Source of the DNA: JAGXQV01 sp964527565
GTDB lineage: Bacteria; Pseudomonadota; Gammaproteobacteria; Burkholderiales; Sulfuricellaceae
DNA: 23,028 bases
Assembly: GCA_964527565.1 (NCBI GenBank)
Contig: CAZGOY010000048.1
Location: 1 to 23,028, forward strand
Reading direction: 5' to 3'
The notes under the pieces were generated by a model. The model saw nothing but the letters and a program-made list of their open reading frames with translations, was not told the origin of the DNA and did not search any database. Shown here one piece after another: positions 7,372 to 16,359 of this stretch. Both the position numbers and the translations under genes were made by a program. The stretch's first letter is position 1. Each line of letters starts with the position of its first letter.

Positions 7372-8685
7372 TCAGCCCGTGGTTTCCTGCGGCAGACCAC
7401 TGGCGGCGAGCATCGAATTGGTGCGCGACAAGCGCTCCACCAGGGTTTGCAGGAACACGCGGTTGAAGCGCAACTGGCAGCCTTCCGAGAGCTGCTCCAG
7501 CAGGTCGGCGCGGATGCGCACCAGGTTCAGGGCATTGTCGGCGGTGATGGTGGCGTTGCGGCGCGTCGGTTCCGGGCTGATGTAGGACATTTCCCCGAAG
7601 CAGTCGCCCGCCTTCAGGGTGTTGAGCAGGCGCCCGTTCTTGATGACCTTCACGCTGCCGTGCACGATGATGTAGAACGACTGCCCGATGTCGCCTTCGA
7701 GGATCACCTGGCGGTTGGGGGCGAAAATTTCCCACGCGCTGATGCGCACCACTTCCCATAGCTGTTCGTCGAGAAACCCCTTGAAAAACGGCAGGCCGCG
7801 CAGGGCGCTGAATTTTTCCTTATCGCCGATGTCCTCGCGCAGGCGCTCCAGCTGGATGAATTCGTCGGCCAGTTCGCGCGCGAAATCGAACCAGGTCTGG
7901 TAGCGCGCTTCCAGGTCCTTGTTCATGGCGCGGGCGACGATTTCGCCGAGGCGCGGGGGAATGTCCGGGCGCAACTCGCTGATCGGCGCCGGGCGGCCGT
8001 TGATGATTTTCAGCATCATGGCGTAGCCGCTGGAGGCTTCGTAGGGCAGGCGCCCGGCGAGCATCTCGTACATCACCACGCCCAGGGAATAGATGTCGGT
8101 CTGGGTGGTCAGGCGCTGTTCGCGCACCTGTTCGGGCGACATGTAGGCGGGCGAGCCGATCATCCCGCTCATCTGCGTCATCTGCGAGGAGGCGATCTGC
8201 GCCACGCCGAAGTCGGTGAGCTTGATGTCGCCGCCCTGCGCCAGCAGGATGTTGGCGGGCTTGATATCGCGGTGGATGACGCCATGCTTGTGGGCGAAAT
8301 CCAGCGCCATGCAGCACTTGTAGATCATCGCCACCACTTTTTCGACGGGCAGCAGGCTTTCCGGGCGGCAGAACTTTTTCAGCGTCTCGCCACGGACGTA
8401 TTCCATGACGATGTAGCTGCATTCCTCGTCGACCACCGCGTCGTACACCGCGACGATGTTGGGATGGTTGAGCTTGCCCGCGAGCGTGGCCTCGTTGAGG
8501 AACAGCTTGCGGAAACGCTTGGCCTCCGCCGGGTCGCTGATGTTTTCCGGGCTGGCCAGCTTGAGCGCCACCTCGCGCTCGTTGAAGGGGTCCTGCGCCA
8601 GGTAGACGATACCGGACGAACCGCGCCCGAGTTCGCGGACGATCGGATACTTGCCGATTTTTTCAGGCAGCTTGGCGAGACTCAT
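7372..8685 (-). CDS. Ser/Thr protein kinase with C-terminal cyclic-nucleotide-binding domain
   Basis: This is a soluble Hanks-type kinase of 437 residues. Kinase motifs are all present: glycine loop LGRGSSGIVY (19-28), Lys42 in VALKLA, Glu65, catalytic loop HRDIKPAN (138-145, Asp140 and Lys142), DFG at 158-160, and SPE at 183-185. A linker follows, then a CAP/PKA-R-like domain at about 297-415 (GLPFFKGFLDEQLW...). Its phosphate-binding cassette reads FGEMSYISPEPTRRNA (363-378), including the Glu and paired Arg typical of ligand-binding members. No membrane segment or extracellular sensor is present, so activity may be gated by cAMP or cGMP. The ATG at 8685 was chosen because MSLAKLPEKIGKYPI leads directly into the kinase fold; the 49 upstream codons are low-complexity antisense-type sequence. 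It follows the acetolactate decarboxylase gene by 37 nt. Confidence 0.92.
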   Translation of the reverse strand: MSLAKLPEKIGKYPIVRELGRGSSGIVYLAQDPFNEREVALKLASPENISDPAEAKRFRKLFLNEATLAGKLNHPNIVAVYDAVVDEECSYIVMEYVRGETLKKFCRPESLLPVEKVVAMIYKCCMALDFAHKHGVIHRDIKPANILLAQGGDIKLTDFGVAQIASSQMTQMSGMIGSPAYMSPEQVREQRLTTQTDIYSLGVVMYEMLAGRLPYEASSGYAMMLKIINGRPAPISELRPDIPPRLGEIVARAMNKDLEARYQTWFDFARELADEFIQLERLREDIGDKEKFSALRGLPFFKGFLDEQLWEVVRISAWEIFAPNRQVILEGDIGQSFYIIVHGSVKVIKNGRLLNTLKAGDCFGEMSYISPEPTRRNATITADNALNLVRIRADLLEQLSEGCQLRFNRVFLQTLVERLSRTNSMLAASGLPQETTG

Positions 8686-8726
8686 GCACGCGCCCCGGCA
8701 GGCGCGCGAACGGCATCCCCGCTCAT
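8682..8726 (-). other. Possible 14-codon stepping-stone ORF linking budA and the kinase gene
   Basis: The budA stop overlaps an ATG as ATGA. That ATG opens the frame MSGDAVRAPAGARA, whose own TGA overlaps the kinase start ATG, again as ATGA. The kinase start has only a weak ribosome-binding site (GGGGCG). Ribosomes could therefore pass from budA to the kinase through this short frame. It may equally be chance in GC-rich sequence. Confidence 0.2.
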
Positions 8727-9481
8727 TTTTCCACCTTGCGCAGCGCTTCGTCGTCCGTGGCCGGCAACGCCGCTGCCTGCTCCGGCAAATCCACCGTCCA
8801 GCGCGGCAGCACGGTGATTTCCACACGCGCACCGGCGGCGCTGCAATCGAGCAGGTGGCCGCCCCTGGCGCGTGGCGCGTCGATGAAATGCAGGTGATAA
8901 CCCGGCACCGTCATGCCCTTGGCGAATTCCGGCGAACGAAAACCCACCAGCGTGCCGCTGCTGTCGCGGAAATCGAACAGCGTCTGGGTTTTCACCACCT
9001 CGGTGAGCTTGGGATAAGGCGCGGTTTGCGCGGGCACGCTGCGCGCCCTGAGCCGCTCGAAACGTCCCTCCACCCGAATCGCGTAAAACAGGTTGGCAGA
9101 AGGCAGCAACGCGTCCAGCGTCCGCTCCAGCTCGGCCATCGAAGCGAAGGCGCCGATCTCGCGGACGATCGTCGGCCTGGCGAACGCCACCGTGGCAAAA
9201 GGTGTCGCCAGGCTGTCCGGCGCGACGCGCACCCTGCCGTCCGCGTGAGCCTGGTAAACCTGCCCGTCCAGCACCACCATTTCGCCATCCAGACGGTCGA
9301 AAGTGCCCAGCCCCAGGTCGCCGTGTCTTTTCAGCACGCCGATTGGCGCCAGGCCGTCGTAATGGCCCGCCATCAATGCCTGGATGGTGGAAAGCTGGTA
9401 GAGCGCCCCGGCGTCTTCGGCGAAGGCTGGTAGCGCCCAGAAGAGCAATGCGGAGAGAATGGCAGCAAGTTTTTTTGACAT
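8723..9481 (-). CDS. budA: Alpha-acetolactate decarboxylase with signal peptide
   Basis: The enzyme converts 2-acetolactate to acetoin, using zinc. The 252-residue protein starts with a clear Sec signal peptide (KK, hydrophobic core LAAILSALLFWALPAFA, likely cleavage after Ala21), so the mature enzyme is probably periplasmic or secreted, as in Brevibacillus ALDC. The zinc site is visible in PGYHLHFIDAPRARGGH: His196, His198 and His209. Other conserved points are the LDGEMVVLDGQVYQ block (Glu67) and FYAIRVEGRF (Arg136). No acetolactate synthase or acetoin reductase gene is adjacent, so any acetolactate would have to come from elsewhere, for example leaking from valine biosynthesis. The downstream neighbour is the kinase. 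The gene begins about 55 nt from REP element 2, in a spacer of about 210 bp. Confidence 0.92.
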   Translation of the reverse strand: MSKKLAAILSALLFWALPAFAEDAGALYQLSTIQALMAGHYDGLAPIGVLKRHGDLGLGTFDRLDGEMVVLDGQVYQAHADGRVRVAPDSLATPFATVAFARPTIVREIGAFASMAELERTLDALLPSANLFYAIRVEGRFERLRARSVPAQTAPYPKLTEVVKTQTLFDFRDSSGTLVGFRSPEFAKGMTVPGYHLHFIDAPRARGGHLLDCSAAGARVEITVLPRWTVDLPEQAAALPATDDEALRKVEK

Positions 9482-9536
9482 CAGTTTTTCATCCGTGACG
9501 TTAGCGTGAACATTTCATAAAAAAGTGGCCTTCACG

Positions 9537-9631
9537 GTGGGAGGGGGCTCTTGTGCCCTTCAGGGTATGCCCCCGAGTTTTTTCGTTCGGCAAATCAAAA
9601 GTCTAAATCTCGCGGCCAAGGCCGCTCCCAC
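9537..9631. repeat. Paired REP element 2 (BIME-like), diverged, with an 18-nt insert in one hairpin
   Basis: The organisation is the same as element 1 at 5018-5094: a left REP (9537-9577), a 31-nt spacer (9578-9608) and a right inverted REP (9609-9631). The spacer matches the element 1 spacer at 22 of 31 positions. The left REP has 18 extra bases at 9550-9567 exactly in the hairpin loop, and these form a nested CCCT-tc-AGGG stem. Without them, left and inverted right arms differ at four positions that form two base pairs, both compensatory. The element lies between budA and a truncated HEPN gene. Confidence 0.82.
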
Positions 9632-9646
9632 TGGGATGGGTGGCTT

Positions 9647-9694
9647 TCAAGTAAAATCCGGGAGTCCCTTGACCAGATATTCGTCCGGCGTCAC
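9647..9694 (-). pseudogene. 5' stub of a HEPN-domain toxin gene
   Basis: A GTG overlapping the stop of the MNT gene (GTGA) opens the frame VTPDEYLVKGLPDFT, which ends at a TGA. The opening VTPDEYLVK closely resembles the start of HEPN proteins encoded after MNT nucleotidyltransferases (typically MTPEEYLAKA...). After about nine codons the resemblance ends. REP element 2 lies 15 nt beyond the stub's stop. The rest of the HEPN domain, including its R-x4-6-H RNase motif, is absent from the region. The evidence is a short peptide plus gene order. Confidence 0.5.
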
Positions 9695-10038
9695 AAGGCC
9701 ACGCCTTCGCGCCGGATATTCTCGATCAGCGCGGGGTTGCGGAAGGTTTCGGGATGCGCCCACTCGCCTTCCCAGAAGGGAATGGCCTCGACCAATATCC
9801 CTGTTTCCAGCAATACGTCGAACGCGATATCCGCCAATTTGAGCGCCTCGTCTACCCTTTTCCCGTGCGCGCCGCGCAGCAATACCGCGATGTCCGCGTC
9901 GCTGTCAGGCAGGAAATTCTGCCGCGCGCGGCTGCCGAAGAGGATTGCACCGGCCAGGTCATATTGGCGCGACACTTTCTCGACGAAGACCCGCGCCGCC
10001 AGTTGGGTGTCGTCGTCCAGATCCGCGAGTACGCTCAT
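9691..10038 (-). CDS. MNT-type nucleotidyltransferase (HEPN/MNT antitoxin), partner lost
   Basis: This 115-residue minimal nucleotidyltransferase has the GSX10DXD signature: Gly35-Ser36 followed by Asp47 and Asp49 in LFGSRARQNFLPDSDADIAV. In MNT/HEPN systems this enzyme AMPylates and inactivates the HEPN ribonuclease. Start ATG 10038 has a strong AGGAGG site (gcaggaggatgc). The C-terminus ENIRREGVAL is typical for genes overlapping a following HEPN frame, and here the overlapping frame is only a stub. As all motifs are intact, the protein may still be made, without its local target. Base composition resembles the GC-rich host genes, not the AT-rich restriction genes next door. Confidence 0.85.
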   Translation of the reverse strand: MSVLADLDDDTQLAARVFVEKVSRQYDLAGAILFGSRARQNFLPDSDADIAVLLRGAHGKRVDEALKLADIAFDVLLETGILVEAIPFWEGEWAHPETFRNPALIENIRREGVAL

Positions 10039-10130
10039 GCATCCTCCTGCATAATTGGCCGCACCCTAGCTACGTTGTATGGGTGTGAGTAAATCGGCCA
10101 TTGGCAAAATTCCCCAGCGGTTACCGTGAC

Positions 10131-12137
10131 TTAGAGCTTCTTGAGGATCGTTTCCAGAGGCCCTGTTACATTTGTTACATCCAAATATGTTTGATATGAA
10201 TTTTTGGCATCATTAATGAGCTGGGAATAAGTGATAAATCTCCCATTAACTTCTGCAAGCGCCTTTCGTTTCGACTCGTCATAACCGGATGGTGTCTGGG
10301 CCACGAGCAGGTAAATATCCAAGGGAGGCACTGGTTTGTTTGGTTCTTCGAGTTTGTAATATGACTCGACGGCATCTTTGTATTTGGAGACTTGTTCAAA
10401 AAGATCATAGTAACGAAGGGATGTTTTGGTCGGCTTCTTCAGTTCTACTACGACATGCCTGCCAGAGCTTGCCCGATAAGTAATATCCAGCCGAGCCCCC
10501 TTCGAATCGGGATGCTCTGTTTTAAGGTACTTGGTTAGCGTTTTCTCCATCTCGGCCCGAGATGTGACGCGATCCCATGTTGGGTCAAGCAACCACAAAT
10601 GCTCAAAAATATACTGCTGAGCAACCTTCTCTAAAGTTGCTGGATTGTTAGCTATCTCAGCAAATTTTTTAATTATTTCTAGACGTTGTCGAGTAATTTC
10701 GGCATATGCAGATTCCTCGACGTGATCCAAGCTCGCGAAGATAGCCGCAAACTCGGCGCCCAATATATCTGTCACGGACGCCAATTTATCAAGCTGATGA
10801 TTGAGCCTCAGCTTTTCGAAACCAATAATTGCACCACGGTAAAGCACACGTTTGGCCGCGTCGTTTTTTACGTCGTCGGAATGAATTACCGCATTTTTTA
10901 TGGATGTCATCAGCTTAGTTGCAGCCTTTTGATCTCGTTTATCGGCAAGCGTGGCAATCCATTCGAGTACTACTGCATTTTGCGGTTCGGTTTGGTCAAG
11001 GCCCAAGTCACTACGCCACTCGTCCCACTTGTCACCAATTGATTCCAATGTGGTGCGTACGAACCCAATTAGAGACTGATATTTCGGATCGTCTTTCTTT
11101 ATCGCTTCACGGCTAGCAGTAGCACGGTCAACATTATCTTCATCGAGAAAATTTGCATGTATTTCGCCGACCAAATAATTCTGGTAGTACTTCGCGCTGT
11201 TTGCTTCGGTCAAAACGTCCTCTGCAAAAACACGACCATTTGCAAAAATAGACAGCATATTAGCGCTGTCCTCTTTTGCACCAAGCTGGCTTGGCCGAAA
11301 AACACTGGCGACGTATCCTGAAACAGATAAAGCCACGTCCTCGCATTTAATTATATTGGGCAGCATCTCAATGCATGGTAGTGGGCTTTGACCATCCGTT
11401 TCCACTTTAGGCAATTGAGCTAGATTTTTTGCCAGAGCCTGAACTGACGCAACTGACTCATCATCAAATGCCCATAAAAATTGAACATGCGGATAAAACC
11501 CGCGATCCTCTTTTTTGATCTCTTTATCATTGAGGAACACTTTGAATTTATGGGCTTCATCTAACACGCTGAAACGACGGGATAATTTTACTCGAAGATA
11601 CGCTTCCGTCGTCTTAAGACCAGTGAAAACTTGCAGCAACTCAATACGTGTTCCCTTCTGTTTCGGGAAGGGGGCTGGCTCGAACTCATCAAGAGGATGT
11701 CCTTTGTTATTTTTAATACTTTCCTTGAACTCAGGGACATTTACCAATAGGCCGACGGGTTCATTACCGATGGCTACCGAAGAGATTTTCACCTCATTCG
11801 CCAGTGCAAACATGGCGAGTTTTCCGATGCCTTTTCTGCCCATAACACGGCGAGTTCCAGAATCGCTTAAGTTTCCCTTGCCGGACTGCTGGCGCCGAGA
11901 ATACCCCACTTTTAGAAACTTCGCCTTGATATCGGCTACCGACATGCCATGCCCGTCATCCTCAATCACGATGCTTCTTGCGTTTGAATTGACGGTGATT
12001 CGTACCTCACTCGCATCTGCATCCCATGCATTCGCGACTAATTCGGTAAGAGCGGCTGGGGTGGAGCTGTAAAGCCCGACACCCAAATGGTTGATGACGT
12101 TGACGTCAACATGAAATTCAAAATTGTGTTTTCCCAT
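10131..12137 (-). CDS. GHKL ATPase-nuclease fusion, probable restriction endonuclease (BbrUIII/HgiDII-like)
   Basis: The 668-residue protein begins with an Hsp90/MutL-type GHKL ATPase domain: the N-box TELVANAWDADA (Glu32, Asn36), the G1 box IEDDGHGM (Asp61) and the G2 loop GRKGIGKLA (100-108). The last 120 residues carry a PD-(D/E)xK-like nuclease pattern, with RLDI (Asp551) and VVVELKKP (Glu565, Lys567), then a helical tail. The middle has no motif I recognise. It follows a C5-cytosine methyltransferase gene by 12 nt in the same direction. That combination matches the annotated BbrUIII/HgiDII restriction family, whose HgiDII member recognises GTCGAC, but the target here cannot be read from the sequence. 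Codon usage is AT-rich compared with both flanks, suggesting transfer. An alternative is a non-restriction defence ATPase-nuclease paired with a methylase. Confidence 0.8.
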   Translation of the reverse strand: MGKHNFEFHVDVNVINHLGVGLYSSTPAALTELVANAWDADASEVRITVNSNARSIVIEDDGHGMSVADIKAKFLKVGYSRRQQSGKGNLSDSGTRRVMGRKGIGKLAMFALANEVKISSVAIGNEPVGLLVNVPEFKESIKNNKGHPLDEFEPAPFPKQKGTRIELLQVFTGLKTTEAYLRVKLSRRFSVLDEAHKFKVFLNDKEIKKEDRGFYPHVQFLWAFDDESVASVQALAKNLAQLPKVETDGQSPLPCIEMLPNIIKCEDVALSVSGYVASVFRPSQLGAKEDSANMLSIFANGRVFAEDVLTEANSAKYYQNYLVGEIHANFLDEDNVDRATASREAIKKDDPKYQSLIGFVRTTLESIGDKWDEWRSDLGLDQTEPQNAVVLEWIATLADKRDQKAATKLMTSIKNAVIHSDDVKNDAAKRVLYRGAIIGFEKLRLNHQLDKLASVTDILGAEFAAIFASLDHVEESAYAEITRQRLEIIKKFAEIANNPATLEKVAQQYIFEHLWLLDPTWDRVTSRAEMEKTLTKYLKTEHPDSKGARLDITYRASSGRHVVVELKKPTKTSLRYYDLFEQVSKYKDAVESYYKLEEPNKPVPPLDIYLLVAQTPSGYDESKRKALAEVNGRFITYSQLINDAKNSYQTYLDVTNVTGPLETILKKL

Positions 12138-12149
12138 GTCGCTCTCAAT

Positions 12150-13187
12150 TTAGTTGAGTTTTGCATGTAGCATAATTGAAGCACCTATTGCATAGCCCAA
12201 ATCCACAGGTACTGCGTTGCCGATTAAACGGCCAAGTTTTGAAAATTCCACAGTTCCACCTTCTGGAACAAATTTATATTCTCGTGGGAATGACTGCAAA
12301 ATTGCCGCCTCACGCAACGAAATCCCTCTATCTTGCTCGGGATGCCCAAATCTACCCGTGCCAAAGTTGGACGACTGGGTGGTGATCGTCGGCGCTGGCT
12401 TTTGCCATTCCATACGTGCATATACGCTTTTGAAGGTCTCACCTTTTAATCTCGTATGACATGGTGAAACAAGATGGCTTGGCCAGTCCTTCCATGATCC
12501 CCCTGGTTTAGAGGCACGAATACGGGCGAGATTCATTTCTGAAAGGGATCGCACTTTATGCAATGAATCCAATGAATCCATTTCACCAGCATTTAGCGGA
12601 GGAAGATTCGCGATAGCATCTGCAACTGTCTTGCGACTGCAACCAAGCTCTTCCGGCGACAAAAGACGAATAGGCCCCCTTCGTGAAGCAAGGAGAACTA
12701 AGCGCTTCCGTCGTTGAGGTACGCCATAGTCAGCAGCATCAACAATTTTTGCACTGATGAAATACTCTGCTTCGGTAAGTGTCTCGATGAAGTTATCGAA
12801 AATGTCTTGCCCCTTTAATGCAGGGACATTTTCCATGGTCACAAAGTCTGGGCGAATAGATTTCACCAAACGACCAAATTCGTTCAAGAGGGGCCATTTG
12901 TCACTTTTCTTTCGATCATGTCCATTTCTGAGCGTAGAAAATGGCTGGCAAGGTGCACACCCTGCAAGAAGTTTTAACGAATTTTGTCGATAGAATTTAG
13001 AAACCTCATCAGCCTGAAGTGTTGAAATATCCTTCAAAATAAATAGTGAGTCTCTAATGTTGGCTGTATACGGGTAATCACAAGCTGGATCAAGGTCAAT
13101 GCCAGCCCGAATATCAATGCCGGCTCGCTGGATACCATAGGAAAGCCCCCCAGCTCCGCAAAAAAGGTCCACTGCATCAATATTCAT
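12150..13187 (-). CDS. DNA (cytosine-5) methyltransferase of a type II restriction-modification system
   Basis: This 345-residue SAM-dependent enzyme is expected to methylate the C5 of cytosine in the target of the downstream nuclease and so protect host DNA. Conserved motifs in order are I, DLFCGAGGLS (7-16); IV, GCAPCQPFS with catalytic Cys80; VI, ENV (119-121); VIII, QRRKRLVLL (from Gln158); IX, near SLREAAILQSFP; and X, RLIGNAVPVDLG. The target-recognition region lies between VIII and IX, roughly residues 190-285. The frame extends 26 codons further to 13265, but ATG 13187 is preferred: it has GGGAAA upstream and starts directly at the motif I strand. No controller (C) protein gene is seen upstream. 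The AT-rich composition matches the nuclease gene, so the two probably arrived together. Confidence 0.93.
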   Translation of the reverse strand: MNIDAVDLFCGAGGLSYGIQRAGIDIRAGIDLDPACDYPYTANIRDSLFILKDISTLQADEVSKFYRQNSLKLLAGCAPCQPFSTLRNGHDRKKSDKWPLLNEFGRLVKSIRPDFVTMENVPALKGQDIFDNFIETLTEAEYFISAKIVDAADYGVPQRRKRLVLLASRRGPIRLLSPEELGCSRKTVADAIANLPPLNAGEMDSLDSLHKVRSLSEMNLARIRASKPGGSWKDWPSHLVSPCHTRLKGETFKSVYARMEWQKPAPTITTQSSNFGTGRFGHPEQDRGISLREAAILQSFPREYKFVPEGGTVEFSKLGRLIGNAVPVDLGYAIGASIMLHAKLN

Positions 13188-13540
13188 GTTTATTTCCCAA
13201 AATCGGCAATTCGAGCATCCATATACATAGAAGTTTTCAAATAAAGATGCATGGCATGACGACATGCATTAAGGACAAATAGAGGCCAGCCTGAAAAACT
13301 TCCAATTACTTCAATTGATTTAGATGTTCATGTAGATCAGGTGAATTAATAATTACATTGTTTACAACCCTTGAGTCCATCCTATTTGATCCGGCCAAGT
13401 GAAGCCTGAAATGGCGTGCCAGTAACAGTGGTGATTCGCCAGCAAAAAATATTCAGACATAATCTAGTCGTATCGATAACCACGATTAATCCAAATTTTC
13501 TAGGCGACTATACTTCGTACGGTTACACACTCAAAAAATC
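13188..13540. other. AT-rich spacer between the methyltransferase and alaS genes
   Basis: These 353 bp contain no convincing gene. On the minus strand a stretch of about 43 codons from near 13450 to 13310 is open, but it lacks a good start and any domain I recognise. The segment nearest the methyltransferase should hold its promoter and leader. Composition changes back to GC-rich only at the alaS stop, so the right edge of the transferred segment lies in or at the end of this spacer. I did not find a matching direct repeat at the left edge (10039-10130). Confidence 0.5.
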
Positions 13541-16162
<2,622 letters not shown>

Positions 16163-16359
16163 CTAAATTTTCTCTGCCAGCAGTATTACAGTCAGTATCC
16201 GTGGTGCCCGTTCAACGTCCAGACCAGTGGAATTTCATCCCGCCACGCCCATGCTCCCGATTTTACCCGCAACGCGGCGGCACAAGAACCCATTTCATGG
16301 CTTTTCAGAGATAAATGCCGAAATCGCCCGTTGCCACCCATCCGGGCTAAAATACGCGC
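16163..16359. promoter_or_regulatory. Divergent alaS/mutL intergenic region, presumed promoters
   Basis: This 197-bp region must carry the start signals for both genes. A TAAAAT hexamer at 16348-16353 sits only 6 nt before the mutL ATG and resembles a -10 box that would give a nearly leaderless transcript. No well-spaced -35 partner was found, and mutL has no obvious Shine-Dalgarno sequence. No other element is recognised. Confidence 0.25.

Noticed and set aside
13310..13460. Open stretch of about 43 codons on the minus strand between alaS and the methyltransferase
   Set aside because: There is no plausible start or ribosome-binding site and no recognisable domain. It could be a relic, but I cannot support a gene.
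10039..13540. Integrase-bounded genomic island with attachment sites
   Set aside because: Composition supports transfer, but I found no integrase, no tRNA gene and no direct repeats at the edges.
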